NCBI RefSeq assembly: GCF_030291135.1
Contig: NZ_CP127409.1
Span: 1-64,000 of the forward strand
DNA: 64,000 nt
Origin: Rhodanobacter thiooxydans
GTDB taxonomy: Bacteria > Pseudomonadota > Gammaproteobacteria > Xanthomonadales > Rhodanobacteraceae
Reading direction: 5' to 3'
The notes under the pieces were generated by a model. It did no database searches, had not been told where the DNA came from, and saw only the letters and a program-made list of their open reading frames with translations. Positions 10,578 to 30,315 of this stretch are shown here, piece by piece (position 1 is the stretch's first letter; every line of letters begins with the position of its first letter). A program made the position numbers and the translations under genes.

Positions 10578-11321
10578 TCAGCGCAGGATCTGCAGGTAGT
10601 TGCGCACGGTGCAGGCCAGCCCCTCGTACAGCGCCTCGCCGATCAGCGCGTGGCCGATCGACACCTCGGCCAAACCGGGGATCGCGGCCTTGAACGTGCC
10701 CAGGTTGGCCTGGCTGAGGTCGTGCCCCGCGTTCACCGCCAGCCCGGCCTGCTGCGCGCGGCGCGCGGTGTCGGCGCATGCCGACAGGGCGGCGGCGGGC
10801 TGGCCGTCGGCGAAGGCCTCGGCGTAGGGGCCGGTATAGATCTCGATGCGCTGCACGCCGATTGCCGCGGCCAGCTCGAAATCCTGGCTGCCGGCATCGA
10901 CGAACAGGCTGACCCGGCAACCGAGGTCGCACAGCTCGCCGACCAGCGGGCGCAGCTGCGCGATGTCGCGGCGCAGGTCGAAGCCGTGGTCGGAGGTGAT
11001 CTGGCCATCGCTGTCCGGCACCAGGGTCACCTGGGTCGGGCGCACTTCGCGGGCCAGCGCGAGCAGGCCCGGGTACTCGCCGCGGGCGCCGGCAAACGGG
11101 TTGCCTTCGATGTTGTACTCGACCCGTCCGCGCAGCATCGCGGCCAGCGCGCGCACGTCGTGCGGCCGCACGTGGCGCTGGTCAGGGCGCGGGTGCACGG
11201 TGATGCCGCCGCAACCGGCTTCGATGCAGGTCTGCGCGGCGCGGCAGATGTCCGGTTCATCACCGCCGCGCGAATTGCGCAGCACGGCGATCTTGTTGAG
11301 GTTGACGCTGAGCAGGGTCAT
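10578..11321 (-). CDS. pdxJ: Pyridoxine 5'-phosphate synthase PdxJ
   Basis: PdxJ condenses 3-amino-2-oxopropyl phosphate with 1-deoxyxylulose 5-phosphate to make pyridoxine 5'-phosphate, the last ring-forming step of DXP-dependent vitamin B6 synthesis. The 247-residue TIM-barrel protein has the family hallmarks [17 protein letters not shown] at the N-terminus, [30 protein letters not shown] and LAVNAGHDL. The ATG at 11321 ([10 protein letters not shown]) is the conserved start. The reading frame is open for 36 more codons upstream, but they are proline/arginine-rich and not conserved. A phosphopantetheinyl transferase gene lies 91 bp upstream on the same strand. Confidence 0.96.
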   Translation of the reverse strand: MTLLSVNLNKIAVLRNSRGGDEPDICRAAQTCIEAGCGGITVHPRPDQRHVRPHDVRALAAMLRGRVEYNIEGNPFAGARGEYPGLLALAREVRPTQVTLVPDSDGQITSDHGFDLRRDIAQLRPLVGELCDLGCRVSLFVDAGSQDFELAAAIGVQRIEIYTGPYAEAFADGQPAAALSACADTARRAQQAGLAVNAGHDLSQANLGTFKAAIPGLAEVSIGHALIGEALYEGLACTVRNYLQILR

Positions 11322-11412
11322 GGTGGGCGGACGATCCTGGGCGGTGGGGCGAGCGGCACGACGGTCGGCCGGCGCATGGGTGGGTCGAGATGGACCGGAA
11401 ACAGTGCGCCGA

Positions 11413-12057
11413 TCAGACGCCACTGGCAAGCGTGGCGAGGCGGATCCGGCGCTCGCCGCCGCGCCAGGCGAGCGCCGCCACCAGGCCGTGGTCGAGGTCC
11501 AGCCGTTGCAGTTGCCAGGCGCTGGCGTCGTCGCCGGCCAGCCGCCGCAACTGCAGCTGTCCGGCGACGCTGGCGATGCTGAGCCGGTCCAGGCCGAACG
11601 CGAGGCCGCGGCCCAGTGCTTTCACCACCGCTTCCTTGGCGGTCCACAACTCGAGGAAGGCGGCGCTGCGTTCGGCCTCGGGCAGCGCCGCGAGCAGCGC
11701 TGCCTCCTCGTTGCTGAAATAGCGCTCGGCGATCTCCAGCGCCCGCGCCCGCGGGCGCTGGCATTCAAGGTCGATCCCCGGCACGACGTGCCGGCCGAGC
11801 GCGATCAGGGCATGTCCGCCGCTGTGCGACCAGTTGAAACCAAGCGAGGGATCCAGCCCGGTGGCAAGCGCCGGGCGGCCGTACTCGCCCTCCGCCAGCA
11901 CGACCTGCTCTGCTGCGATGCCGAGGTAGGCGGCCAGCACCGCGTGCAGCGGCGCTCGCCCGGCCGACGGTCGATAGTCCAGACGCCACACATGAATCTC
12001 GTCATCGCGCAGGTGCTCTGCTACGTTGGCAAGCGTCGAGGCGGGCGCGGCGATCAT
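11413..12057 (-). CDS. Sfp-type 4'-phosphopantetheinyl transferase
   Basis: This enzyme moves the phosphopantetheine arm of CoA onto a conserved serine of acyl or peptidyl carrier proteins. The 214-residue protein has the paired motifs of the Sfp/AcpT superfamily: [15 protein letters not shown], the metal-binding GIDLE, and [19 protein letters not shown]. The length fits the two-domain pseudodimeric Sfp group, not the 120-residue AcpS group. It precedes pdxJ, the position often held by acpS next to pdxJ in other Gammaproteobacteria. It may therefore be the carrier-protein activator for fatty-acid synthesis here. It is divergent from the kinase gene, with about 80 bp between starts. Confidence 0.85.
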   Translation of the reverse strand: MIAAPASTLANVAEHLRDDEIHVWRLDYRPSAGRAPLHAVLAAYLGIAAEQVVLAEGEYGRPALATGLDPSLGFNWSHSGGHALIALGRHVVPGIDLECQRPRARALEIAERYFSNEEAALLAALPEAERSAAFLELWTAKEAVVKALGRGLAFGLDRLSIASVAGQLQLRRLAGDDASAWQLQRLDLDHGLVAALAWRGGERRIRLATLASGV

Positions 12058-12137
12058 CCGTGCATGGTGCCGCCGGCACCGTCATGGCACAAGCACAGGC
12101 ATCCTGCCTGTCGATCGTCTGGCCGGGAGAACGGGAC

Positions 12138-15100
12138 TTGATTCAAGGCTGGCTGCTGCTGCTGGTGTCGCTGCTGTACGTCGGGCTGCTGTTCGTGGTG
12201 GCCTACGCGGGCGATCGCCGGCCGCTGTACCCGCGCCAGCCGCGCCTGCGCCCGATCGTCTACAGCCTGGCGTTGGCGGTGTACTGCTCGTCGTGGACGT
12301 TTTACGGCGCGGTCGGCACGGCGGCGCGCGACGGCCTGGCCTACCTGCCGATCTACCTCGGCCCGATCCTGCTGTTCGTGTTCGGCTTCGGCCTGCTGCG
12401 CCGGCTGGTGCAGACGGTGAGGCAGCGCAACATCACCTCGATCGCCGACTTCATCGGCGCGCGCTTCGGCAAGTCGCACGGGTTGGCGGCGCTGGTGGCG
12501 GTGATCGCGGTGATCGCGGTGGTGCCGTACATCGCGCTGCAGTTCAAGGCGGTGGCGATGTCGTTCGGCGTGCTCGGCGGCGTCCGGCACGGCGTGGTGA
12601 CGGCCGGCGGCATCGACAGCGCGATGTGGTGCGCGGTGCTGCTGGCGGTGTTCGCGATCCTGTTCGGCACGCGCAGCATCGACGCCACCGAGCACCACCA
12701 CGGCATGATGCTGGCGATCGCGCTGGAGTCGCTGATCAAGCTGCTGGCGTTCGTGGTGCTGGCCGGCTACGCGCTGTGGCAGGGGCCGGGGCTGGCCAGC
12801 ACGGTGCAGTTGCCGGTCACCCAGTTGAGCCACGGCCTGTCGCCCGGCTTCCTGGCGCAGACCATGCTGGCGTTCTGCGCCATGTTCTGCCTGCCGCGGC
12901 AGTTCCAGATCGGCATGGTCGAGTGCGAGGACGCCGGCGACCTCACCCGTGCGCGCTGGATGGTGCCGCTGTACCTGGTCGTCGTCAGCGTGGCGGTGTT
13001 GCCGATCGTGGCGGCCGGCGCGCACATGCCGCTGGTGCGCGACGGCACCGCCGACGCCTGGGTGCTGACCCTGCCGCTGGCGTACGGCGACCGTGGCATG
13101 GCGCTGCTGGCCTTCATCGGCGGTTTCTCGGCGGCAACCGGCATGGTGATCGTGGCTTCGGTGGCGCTGTCGACGATGATCAGCAACGACCTGGTGATGC
13201 CGGCGCTGCTGCGCATCCGCCGACTGCGGCTGGAGCAACGCAGCGACCTGTCGCAGCTGGTGCTGGGCGTGCGCCGGGTGGCGATCATCCTGCTGGCGGC
13301 GATGGCCTACGCCTACTATCGGGTCGCCGCGAACGCGGAGAACCTGGCGGCCACCGGACTGCTCGCGTTCGCCGCGGTGGCGCAGTTCGCGCCCGCGCTG
13401 ATCGCCGCGCTGTACTGGCGCGGCGCCAGTCGCCGCGGCGTGATGGTGGGCCTGGCCGGTGGCTTCCTGGTGTGGCTGTACACCTTGTTGCTGCCGGCGC
13501 TGATCCGTTCCGACCAGTGGCTGCAGCATGGTCCGTTCGGCTGGGACTGGCTGCGCCCGCAGGCGCTGTTCCACCTCAGCGGCTGGGAGCCGGTGATGCA
13601 CGGCACGTTCTGGTCGCTGCTGGTCAACGTGGGCTGCCTGGTGTTCGTTTCGCTGCGCCTGCGGCCCAGCCTGGAGGAACGCCTGCACGCAGCACTGTTC
13701 ATGGACGCCGACCCGGCCCGCCGCAGCGGCAGCGGCGACTGGCGCGGCCGCGTGGTGGTGGCCGACCTGCGCACCATCGCCGAACGCATCGTGGGCGAGC
13801 GCAGCAGCGCGCGCGCGTTCGAGGAATACGGCCAGCGCCGCGGCAAGCCGCTGCTGCCTGGCGAGGCAGCCGACCGCGCCCTGATCCAGTACACCGAACG
13901 GCTGCTGGCCTCGGCGGTGGGCGCGGCGAACGCGCGGCGCATCCTGATCAGTGCACTGTCGGGCAGCGGCCTGGACGTGGCCGAGTCGATGGCGCTGCTG
14001 GACGAGGCCTCGCAGGAGCTGCGCTTCAACCGCGAGCTGCTCTCCACCACGCTGGAGAACGTCTCGCAGGGGATCAGCGTGGTCGACGCGCAGATGCGCC
14101 TGGTGGCGTGGAACCGGCGCTACCTGGAGCTGTTCGACTACCCCGACGGCATGGTGCACGTGGGTGTGCCGGTGGCCGAGCTGATCCGCTGGAACGCCGA
14201 GCTGGGCGAGTGCGGGCCCGGCGAGGTGGACGGCCACGTGGCCAAGCGCATCGACTACATGCGTGCCGGTTCGTCGCACCTGTTCCAGCGCGTGCGCCCG
14301 GACGGTACGGTGATCGAGATGCGCGGCCGCGCGCTGCCCGGCGGCGGCTACGTCACCACCTACACCGACGTCACCGCGTACAAGCACGCCGAGCAGGCGT
14401 TGATCGAGGTGAACGAGACGCTGGAGCAGCGCGTCGAGCAGCGCACTGCCGAACTGTCCGAGGCGCTGGCCGCCACCGCGCAGGCGCGCCGCGCGGCGGA
14501 GACCGCGAACATCTCCAAGACGCGCTTTCTCGCCGCGGCCAGCCACGACCTGCTGCAGCCGCTGAACGCGGCGCGCCTGTTCACCTCGGCGCTGCGCCAG
14601 CATCCCGGACTGGACACCGAAGCGAGCGGACTGGCCGAACGCATCGACGCCTCGTTCCGCGCGGCGGAGGACCTGCTCGACGCGCTGCTCGACGTCTCGC
14701 GGCTGGATGCCGGCAGCTACCACCCGGAAGTCGGCGCCTTCGCGCTGGCCGAGTTGTTCGATTCGTTGAAGGCGCAATTCGCGGTGGTCGCCGAACGTCG
14801 CGGGCTGCGCCTGCGCGTGGTGCCAACCTCGCTGGCGGTGCGCAGCGACCCGCAGCTGTTGCGCCGGATCCTGCAGAATTTCCTCTCCAACGCGCTGCGC
14901 TACACCAGCAAGGGCAGCGTGCTGCTGGGCGCGCGGCGGCACGGCGAGGAGGTGCGCATCGAGGTGTGGGACTCCGGCCCCGGCATCGCGGCGGAACAGC
15001 GCGCGCGCATCTTCGACGAATTCCAGCGGCTGGAGCAGCCCTCGCCGTGGGGCGAGAAAGGGCTGGGCCTGGGCCTGTCGATCTGCGACCGCCTGGCCGG

Positions 15101-15617
15101 CATCCTCGGCCACCGGCTCGACCTGCACTCGCGGGTCGAGCATGGCAGCTGCTTCGCGGTGACGGTGCCGCGCAACGAGGCGGTGCCGGTGCGGCGTCAG
15201 CGGGTGGAGCGCGCCGGTCCGGACAAGCAGCTGCCGCTGACCGTGTTGTGCCTGGACAACGACGCCAGCATCCTCGACGGCATGCGCGCCCTGCTCAGCC
15301 GCTGGGGCGTCGATTGCCGCACCGCGCTGGACGTGGCGCAGGCCCGCGTCGAACTGAGGCGCGGGCCGATCGACCTGGTGCTGGCCGACTACCACCTGGC
15401 CGATGGCGTCGACGGCCTGCAGGCGCTGCAGCAGCTGCGCGATGCGCTGGGCGAGCTGCCGCCGGTGGCAATGATCACGGCCGATGGCAGCAGCGAATTG
15501 AAGCAGCGTGCGCGTGCGCGCGGTTATCCAGTGCTGCACAAGCCGGTACGCCCGGCGGCGTTGCGCGCCCTGTTGACTGCGCTGGTGCGCCGGCAGGGCG
15601 AGGACCGGCCAGCCTGA
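12138..15617 (+). CDS. crbS: SSS-domain hybrid sensor histidine kinase, CrbS/MxtR-like
   Basis: The protein (about 1,159 residues) fuses a sodium:solute-symporter-like membrane domain of some 12-13 helices (residues 1 to about 500) to signalling modules. These are a PAS region (about 640-760), a coiled-coil linker, a HisKA domain with His803 in [14 protein letters not shown], an HATPase domain ([24 protein letters not shown]) and a C-terminal receiver with Asp1084 in [11 protein letters not shown]. In the CrbS/MxtR family such kinases act through a LuxR-type regulator to control acetyl-CoA synthetase. Both a LuxR regulator and acs lie about 10 kb away. I chose the TTG at 12138, which gives the family-like [19 protein letters not shown] 12084 and GTG 12060 are alternatives. 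Confidence 0.87.
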   Translation: MIQGWLLLLVSLLYVGLLFVVAYAGDRRPLYPRQPRLRPIVYSLALAVYCSSWTFYGAVGTAARDGLAYLPIYLGPILLFVFGFGLLRRLVQTVRQRNITSIADFIGARFGKSHGLAALVAVIAVIAVVPYIALQFKAVAMSFGVLGGVRHGVVTAGGIDSAMWCAVLLAVFAILFGTRSIDATEHHHGMMLAIALESLIKLLAFVVLAGYALWQGPGLASTVQLPVTQLSHGLSPGFLAQTMLAFCAMFCLPRQFQIGMVECEDAGDLTRARWMVPLYLVVVSVAVLPIVAAGAHMPLVRDGTADAWVLTLPLAYGDRGMALLAFIGGFSAATGMVIVASVALSTMISNDLVMPALLRIRRLRLEQRSDLSQLVLGVRRVAIILLAAMAYAYYRVAANAENLAATGLLAFAAVAQFAPALIAALYWRGASRRGVMVGLAGGFLVWLYTLLLPALIRSDQWLQHGPFGWDWLRPQALFHLSGWEPVMHGTFWSLLVNVGCLVFVSLRLRPSLEERLHAALFMDADPARRSGSGDWRGRVVVADLRTIAERIVGERSSARAFEEYGQRRGKPLLPGEAADRALIQYTERLLASAVGAANARRILISALSGSGLDVAESMALLDEASQELRFNRELLSTTLENVSQGISVVDAQMRLVAWNRRYLELFDYPDGMVHVGVPVAELIRWNAELGECGPGEVDGHVAKRIDYMRAGSSHLFQRVRPDGTVIEMRGRALPGGGYVTTYTDVTAYKHAEQALIEVNETLEQRVEQRTAELSEALAATAQARRAAETANISKTRFLAAASHDLLQPLNAARLFTSALRQHPGLDTEASGLAERIDASFRAAEDLLDALLDVSRLDAGSYHPEVGAFALAELFDSLKAQFAVVAERRGLRLRVVPTSLAVRSDPQLLRRILQNFLSNALRYTSKGSVLLGARRHGEEVRIEVWDSGPGIAAEQRARIFDEFQRLEQPSPWGEKGLGLGLSICDRLAGILGHRLDLHSRVEHGSCFAVTVPRNEAVPVRRQRVERAGPDKQLPLTVLCLDNDASILDGMRALLSRWGVDCRTALDVAQARVELRRGPIDLVLADYHLADGVDGLQALQQLRDALGELPPVAMITADGSSELKQRARARGYPVLHKPVRPAALRALLTALVRRQGEDRPA

Positions 15618-15624
15618 GCCGCGA

Positions 15625-17088
<1,464 letters not shown>

Positions 17089-17108
17089 CTGTGTGGTTCC
17101 TCGTGGAC

Positions 17109-21812
<4,704 letters not shown>

Positions 21813-21841
21813 GTTCTCCACTCCCGGCATGGGGAGAATCG

Positions 21842-21871
21842 ACTATAGTGCGCCGCAACAAAAGAAAGCAA
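21842..21871 (-). promoter_or_regulatory. Probable sigma-70 promoter of gltBD
   Basis: On the minus strand, TTGCTT (21871-21866) and TATAGT (21847-21842) are separated by 18 bases. They match the -35 and -10 consensus in 4 and 5 of 6 positions. The -10 box lies 30 bp before the gltB ATG in an A/T-rich stretch that contrasts with its surroundings. Confidence 0.6.
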
Positions 21872-22033
21872 GAAAATCAAATAGCCGTATATAAGGCTGA
21901 TTGCACGAAGCTGATGGGCGTGGTTCGCGGGCGTGACGGAAGCGGTGGCAGGACCGCGTCTGGATGGCGCGGGACGTGGCCTGGCGGTGGCCGGGCGACG
22001 GGTGAGTCGGGGTGGCCGGTTGCCTGAACGGGG

Positions 22034-22705
22034 TCAGTCGGAGTCGTCCGGCATGGCCGGCAGGCCTTCCTGGTCGACCGCCAGCTGGCTGGCGAGCAGT
22101 GCGACCTGGGTGCGGTTGTTGACCCCGAGCTTGCGCATGATCGCGGTCATGTGCGCCTTCACGGTGGCCTCGGAGACGCCCAGCTCCCAGGCGATCTGCT
22201 TGTTCAGCAGGCCCTCGGCGATCATCGTCATCACGCGGAACTGCTGCGGTGTCAGTGCGGCGACCTGCGCGGCGGCGGCGGCTTCGTCGGGCCTCAGTTC
22301 GCCGGGGTCGCCGAGCAGGGCCGGCGGCAGCCACACGTCGCCGTCGAGCACCGCGCGGATCGCCGCCACGATGTCGGTACCGGCGGTGGACTTGGGGATG
22401 TAGGCCGAGGCGCCGTGTGCCAGCGCGCGGCGCGCCACCTGCGCCTCCTCGTGGCCGGACACCACGATGGTCGGCAGCCCGGGATACTGGCCACGGATAT
22501 GCGCCAGCGCCGAATAGCCGCGCGCGCCGGGCATGTGCAGGTCGAGCAGCAGCAGCTCGGCGTCGGGGAACTGCTCGATCAGGCCGAGCAACGCGTGCAC
22601 GCTGTCGGCGCTGTGCACGCGCGCCTGCGGCACCGCCGTCAGCACGGCGCGCTGCAGCGCGTCGCGGAACAGCGGATGGTCGTCGGCGATCAGGATGTCG
22701 GGCAT
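22034..22705 (-). CDS. crbR: LuxR-type response regulator, CrbR/ErdR-like
   Basis: This 223-residue two-domain regulator has a receiver domain with the acidic pair ADDHP at residues 7-11, the phospho-acceptor Asp55 in LLLLDLHMPG and Lys105 in YIPKS. A C-terminal LuxR/NarL helix-turn-helix follows (LTPQQFRVMTMIAEGLLNKQ and VSEATVKAHMTAIMRKLG). It lies 74 bp downstream of acs on the same strand. CrbR/ErdR regulators of this type activate acs under control of an SSS-domain kinase, and such a kinase is encoded at 12.1-15.6 kb. The assignment rests on architecture and neighbourhood. The ATG at 22705 gives the normal MPDILIADDHPLFR start. Confidence 0.85.
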   Translation of the reverse strand: MPDILIADDHPLFRDALQRAVLTAVPQARVHSADSVHALLGLIEQFPDAELLLLDLHMPGARGYSALAHIRGQYPGLPTIVVSGHEEAQVARRALAHGASAYIPKSTAGTDIVAAIRAVLDGDVWLPPALLGDPGELRPDEAAAAAQVAALTPQQFRVMTMIAEGLLNKQIAWELGVSEATVKAHMTAIMRKLGVNNRTQVALLASQLAVDQEGLPAMPDDSD

Positions 22706-22715
22706 GGGGCGAAGC

Positions 22716-22775
22716 CGGGATTCGGGATTCGGGATGGGAGATTCGGAGAGCGGCTCTTGCAAATCCCGAATCCCG
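22716..22775. repeat. Dispersed-type inverted repeat between acs and the regulator
   Basis: CGGGATTCGGGATT (22716-22729) is the exact reverse complement of AATCCCGAATCCCG (22762-22775), with 32 bases between, including another GGGAT and GATTCGG unit. Repeats of the GGGATTCGGGATT type recur in intergenic regions of Xanthomonads. Here the hairpin could trim or attenuate the acs transcript before the regulator gene. Confidence 0.55.
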
Positions 22776-22779
22776 TCGC

Positions 22780-24720
<1,941 letters not shown>

Positions 24721-24856
24721 GGCTGGGCTCCTGCTGGCTCGGTATGGGAGATGGCGACACAGGGATACCGCGGCAGGCGTCGGCGCCCGGCGGTGTGCGA
24801 ACTTCGAGTGTAGCCCGATCGCCGCGGAGGTGGCGGCGCGGCGCCGGCTCGACTTT

Positions 24857-24871
24857 GGTCGAAGTTCGACC
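24857..24871. promoter_or_regulatory. Palindrome in the acs/porin divergent promoter region
   Basis: GGTCGAA-G-TTCGACC is a perfect 7+1+7 inverted repeat. It lies in the 222-bp gap between the divergent acs and porin genes, about 140 bp from the acs start and 75 bp from the porin start. A related half-site CGAACTTCGAG lies near 24800. It is a candidate operator, perhaps for the LuxR-type regulator, but no binding motif is known to me for comparison. Confidence 0.4.
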
Positions 24872-24942
24872 AATGGCGAATAGTCGCCCGCGCCGCAGCA
24901 TGGCCATGCTCGGTCCGTCATTGACCTTGGGGAGAAGCACGC

Positions 24943-26322
24943 ATGACTACGCGACACACCAATCGTTATTCCGCGCTTGCCCTGAGCATGGCTTGCGCGC
25001 TGATGCTGCCGTTGGCCGGCCACGCGCAGGGCGACACGCGCGAGCAGCAACTCGAACAGCGCGTGGCGCAGCTCGAGCAGCAGTTGAACGAACTGAAGGC
25101 GATGATCCAGGCTCAGAAAGCCGCGCCCGCCCAGCCCGCGGCACCGGCGCAGAATGTGGCGGCCGCGCCGGCCGCCGCGACGCCGGTGTTCAGCAGCGCC
25201 CCCGGCGTGTCGGTGGCACTGCACGGTTTCGTCAGCGCCAGCGCGTTCAGCCAGAACAAGAGCTTCACCTACGGCAACGGCCAGAACGCGCTGTTCCCGA
25301 TTCCCGGCTCGAAGGGCTCGCTCTCCGGCGTCGACGTGCGCAACACGCGCTTCTGGCTCGACTTCAAGGGCGCCAAGTTCGCCGGCAACTGGAGCGGCGG
25401 CGGCCGCATCGAGATGGACTTCTTCGGTGGCTTCAACGGCACCGGCGCGTACAGCCAGCAGCAGCCGACGCCGCGCCTGCGCCAGGCCTACATGGACCTG
25501 ACCAACCCCGAGAGCGGCACCACCGTGCGCATCGGCCAGCAGTGGGACCTGATGTTCCCGATCGACAACTCGCCCACCTCGCTGGCGCACATCGCGTTCC
25601 CGCTGGGCTTCGGTTCCGGCTACGGCGGCTGGCGTTTCCCCGGCGTGGTGGTGATGCAGGACCTCAACCACGGCAGCACCGGCGCGCAATGGCGGCTCGA
25701 CGTGGGCGCGTTCGAGGGCACCTGGAGCGGGCCGGGCAACAACATCAACTACCTCACCGCCGGCAGCGCCGGCTTCCGCCCGCAGGTGGAGGCGCGCCTG
25801 CACGTGCAGGACAAGAACTGGCTGGCGTACTTCGCCGCGCACTACAGCAAGGTCGACCTGCGCGGCGTCGGCGGCACCGCACCGACGCCGATCCAGTCCA
25901 GCGTGAAGAGCACCGGCTACGAAATCGGCGGTCAGTGGAAGCCCGGCCCGTGGACATTCAAGGGACTGGCCTACGCCGGCAACGGCCTTGGCGAGATCTT
26001 CGGCGCGATGTCGCAGTTCGGTGATATCAGCGAACGCGGCGGCTTCGTGCAGGCGGGCTACAGCTTCACGCCGAACTGGAGCCTGTACGCGCTCTACGCC
26101 TACAGCAAACCCGACAGCAAGGACGTGATCACCTGGATGGGCAACGGCTCGACCGGACTGCTGCGCAACCGCCAGGCCGCGCTGAGCCTGCAGTACACCG
26201 CCGGTTCCTACGACCTCAGTGCCGAATGGATGCACGACAAGCTCGACTCCACCAGCAACGGCGTGGACCGCAAGACCACCACCGGCAACCAGGTCAGTCT
26301 CAACGCGCTTTATCGCTTCTGA
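24943..26322 (+). CDS. DcaP-like outer-membrane porin
   Basis: The 459-residue protein has a signal peptide ending near GHAQG. A coiled-coil segment ([19 protein letters not shown], about residues 31-56) and an Ala/Pro-rich linker come next. The rest is a beta-barrel rich in alternating aromatic residues, ending in phenylalanine (LYRF), the usual signal for the BAM insertion machinery. An N-terminal coiled coil plus barrel is typical of trimeric DcaP-like porins, which pass dicarboxylates and other small anions. The position between acs and an MHS carboxylate-type carrier suits uptake of organic acids. The substrate is inferred. Confidence 0.8.
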   Translation: MTTRHTNRYSALALSMACALMLPLAGHAQGDTREQQLEQRVAQLEQQLNELKAMIQAQKAAPAQPAAPAQNVAAAPAAATPVFSSAPGVSVALHGFVSASAFSQNKSFTYGNGQNALFPIPGSKGSLSGVDVRNTRFWLDFKGAKFAGNWSGGGRIEMDFFGGFNGTGAYSQQQPTPRLRQAYMDLTNPESGTTVRIGQQWDLMFPIDNSPTSLAHIAFPLGFGSGYGGWRFPGVVVMQDLNHGSTGAQWRLDVGAFEGTWSGPGNNINYLTAGSAGFRPQVEARLHVQDKNWLAYFAAHYSKVDLRGVGGTAPTPIQSSVKSTGYEIGGQWKPGPWTFKGLAYAGNGLGEIFGAMSQFGDISERGGFVQAGYSFTPNWSLYALYAYSKPDSKDVITWMGNGSTGLLRNRQAALSLQYTAGSYDLSAEWMHDKLDSTSNGVDRKTTTGNQVSLNALYRF

Positions 26323-26356
26323 GGTTCATGGCGGCGTGCCCCGGCGCGCCGCCGAC

Positions 26357-26382
26357 CAACCTCCCGCGACAGCGGGAGGTTG
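26357..26382. terminator. Stem-loop between porin and MHS transporter genes
   Basis: CAACCTCCCGC, a GACA loop and GCGGGAGGTTG form a perfect 11-bp stem. No T-run follows, so it may act as a 3'-end stabiliser or attenuator. That would give more porin than transporter transcript rather than a full stop. Confidence 0.45.
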
Positions 26383-26480
26383 ACGAGGTGCGGCCCGGGG
26401 CAAGGGACGGTCCGCACCTTCCGGCTTCTCCCCAGTGTTCCGGGCAGAGGCATCTCACACCATTCGGGAGGGGTAACATC

Positions 26481-28151
26481 ATGGCCAGCAATGCCATCGA
26501 CGCCATCGGCAGCAACGCCGGCGGCGCACTCGACGTCAGCCACAAGCGGGTAATCCTGGCGTCCAGCCTGGGCACCGTGTTCGAGTGGTACGACTTCTAC
26601 CTGTACGGCTCGCTTGCCGTGATCATCGGCAAGCAGTTCTTTTCCGGCCTCAACGAGGCCAGCCAGCTGGTGTTCGCCCTGCTCGCGTTCGCCGCCGGCT
26701 TCGCGGTGCGCCCGTTCGGTGCGCTGGTGTTCGGCCGGGTCGGCGACCTGGTCGGGCGCAAGTACACCTTCCTGATCACCATCGTGATCATGGGCCTGTC
26801 CACGTTCTTCGTCGGCCTGCTGCCCAGTTACGGCTCGATCGGGGTGGCCGCGCCGGTGATCCTGATCGCGCTGCGCATGCTGCAGGGCCTGGCGCTCGGC
26901 GGTGAGTACGGCGGCGCGGCCACCTACGTGGCCGAACATGCGCCGAAGGGCAAGCGCGGGTTGTACACCAGCTTCATCCAGATCACCGCCACCTTCGGCC
27001 TGTTCCTGTCGCTGCTGGTGATCCTGGGCTGCAAGTGGATGATGGGCGACAAGTTCAACGACTGGGGCTGGCGCATTCCGTTCCTGCTGTCGTCGCTGCT
27101 GCTGGCCGTGTCGGTCTACATCCGCCTGCAACTGTCCGAGTCGCCGGTGTTCAAGCAGATGAAGGAGGAGGGCAAGACCTCCAAGGCGCCGCTGACCGAG
27201 TCGTTCGCACGCTGGGGCAACCTGAAGCTGGTGATCCTGGCCCTGCTCGGCGCCACCGCCGGCCAGGCCGTGGTGTGGTACTGCGGCCAGTTCTACGCGA
27301 TGTACTTCCTCGGTAGCACGCTGAAGATCGATGCCACCACTACCCAGCTGATGATCGCCGCGGCCCTGCTGATCGGCACGCCGTTCTTCGTGGTGTTCGG
27401 CTGGCTGTCGGACAAGATCGGGCGCAAGCCGGTGGTGCTGGCTGGCTGCCTGCTCGCCGCGCTGACCTACTTCCCGATCTTCAAGGCGATCACCCACTAC
27501 GGCAACCCGGCGATCGAGGCGGCCAGCGTGGCGGCACCGATACGGGTGCAGGCCGATCCCGCCGGCTGCAGCGTGCAGATCGACCTGATCGGCAAGAAGG
27601 TCTTCACCAGCTCCTGCGACGTGGCCAAGAGCTACCTGGCCAAGCGCGGCGTACCGTACGAGAACGTCGCGGCGGCGGCGGGCACGCCGGCGGTGGTCTC
27701 GATCGGCGGCAAGGAGTTCCCCTCGTTCGAGGGCGGGGCCTTGTCCAAGGCTGATTTCGCGGCGCAGAGCAAGGCGTTCGGCGAAGGCGTCGGCAAGGCG
27801 CTTGCCGATGCCGGCTACCCGGTCAAGGCCGATCCGGCAAAGACCAACACGCCGATGCTGATCCTGCTGCTGACCATCCTGGTGCTCTACGTGACGATGG
27901 TCTACGGGCCGATCGCCGCCTGGCTGGTGGAGATGTTCCCCACCAGGATCCGCTACACCTCGATGAGCCTGCCGTACCACATCGGCAACGGCTGGTTCGG
28001 CGGCTTCCTGCCCTCGGTGTCGTTCGGCATCGTGGCGGCCACCGGCAACTTCTACGCCGGCCTGTGGTATCCGGTGGCGATCGCGGCGATGACCTTCGTG
28101 ATCGGCATGCTGTTCGTGCGCGAAACCAAGGACGTCGACCTCAGCGACTGA
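26481..28151 (+). CDS. MHS-family (metabolite:H+ symporter) MFS transporter with periplasmic insert
   Basis: This 556-residue inner-membrane carrier resembles the ShiA/KgtP/ProP branch of the major facilitator superfamily. It has [13 protein letters not shown] near the first helix, [21 protein letters not shown] between helices 2 and 3, [20 protein letters not shown], and SDKIGRKPV in the 8-9 loop. Family members usually have about 430-450 residues. The extra length is a block of about 115 residues (340-453) between predicted helices 9 and 10, which should face the periplasm and contains two cysteines. The ATG at 26481 follows GGGAGGGG. Linkage to acs and a porin suggests a carboxylate substrate. 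Confidence 0.85.
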   Translation: MASNAIDAIGSNAGGALDVSHKRVILASSLGTVFEWYDFYLYGSLAVIIGKQFFSGLNEASQLVFALLAFAAGFAVRPFGALVFGRVGDLVGRKYTFLITIVIMGLSTFFVGLLPSYGSIGVAAPVILIALRMLQGLALGGEYGGAATYVAEHAPKGKRGLYTSFIQITATFGLFLSLLVILGCKWMMGDKFNDWGWRIPFLLSSLLLAVSVYIRLQLSESPVFKQMKEEGKTSKAPLTESFARWGNLKLVILALLGATAGQAVVWYCGQFYAMYFLGSTLKIDATTTQLMIAAALLIGTPFFVVFGWLSDKIGRKPVVLAGCLLAALTYFPIFKAITHYGNPAIEAASVAAPIRVQADPAGCSVQIDLIGKKVFTSSCDVAKSYLAKRGVPYENVAAAAGTPAVVSIGGKEFPSFEGGALSKADFAAQSKAFGEGVGKALADAGYPVKADPAKTNTPMLILLLTILVLYVTMVYGPIAAWLVEMFPTRIRYTSMSLPYHIGNGWFGGFLPSVSFGIVAATGNFYAGLWYPVAIAAMTFVIGMLFVRETKDVDLSD

Positions 28152-28174
28152 GGGCGAGCGCCGGAGTACGGGAA

Positions 28175-28205
28175 ACGCAGCGGCGTCAGCCGCTGCGTTT
28201 TTTCT
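28175..28205 (+). terminator. Rho-independent terminator after the MHS transporter
   Basis: ACGCAGCGGC and GCCGCTGCGT form a 10-bp GC-rich stem with a four-base loop, followed by a T-rich stretch (TTTTTTTCTTT). It cleanly ends the porin-transporter unit before the acyl-CoA ligase gene. Confidence 0.85.
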
Positions 28206-28279
28206 TTGGCCGCGACCGCCGGTCGCGGCGCTATGCTGGCGGTTGCGCGGCACGCCAGGAAGAGCCGAGGAGATCGCGT

Positions 28280-29953
<1,674 letters not shown>

Positions 29954-29963
29954 CGCGGCGCAG

Positions 29964-30203
29964 CTAGCGCACGGCGCGGTCGCGCTTCTGCGGATCCTTG
30001 CCCTCGCGCAGCCGTATCAGGTCGTACTCGGACAGGCTGTCCGCGCGTGCGTGGCTGGCGATGCGCGCCTGCACGAAGGCCAGCGTGGTGGCGAACACGC
30101 CGATCAGCCCGACCAGCAGCCAGAAGCCCCAGGCGCCAGCGCCGTGGCGGGTGAAGCACAGCATGAACGCGAACACGGTGAGGGCGAGCAGCAGCCAGCG
30201 CAT
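29964..30203 (-). CDS. Small two-helix membrane protein, unknown function
   Basis: The 79-residue product has two hydrophobic helices (about residues 2-18 and 24-45, WLLLALTVFAFMLCF and GFWLLVGLIGVFATTLAFVQ). A charged tail with SEYDLIRLREGKDPQKRDRAVR follows. I do not recognise a family. The regular membrane topology and charged C-terminus support a real gene. It is convergent with the acyl-CoA ligase gene (10 bp apart) and divergent from the radical SAM gene. No strong ribosome-binding site is visible. Confidence 0.6.
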   Translation of the reverse strand: MRWLLLALTVFAFMLCFTRHGAGAWGFWLLVGLIGVFATTLAFVQARIASHARADSLSEYDLIRLREGKDPQKRDRAVR

Positions 30204-30315
30204 GGGGAAGCCCCGACAGGTGGAAATGCGCCGCCGGTGGCGGCGGACGGCCGCATCATAGCGCCGCCGTCGAGCGTCCGGCGCGCGCCGGATCACGTCG
30301 CGCAAAGATGTCGCG

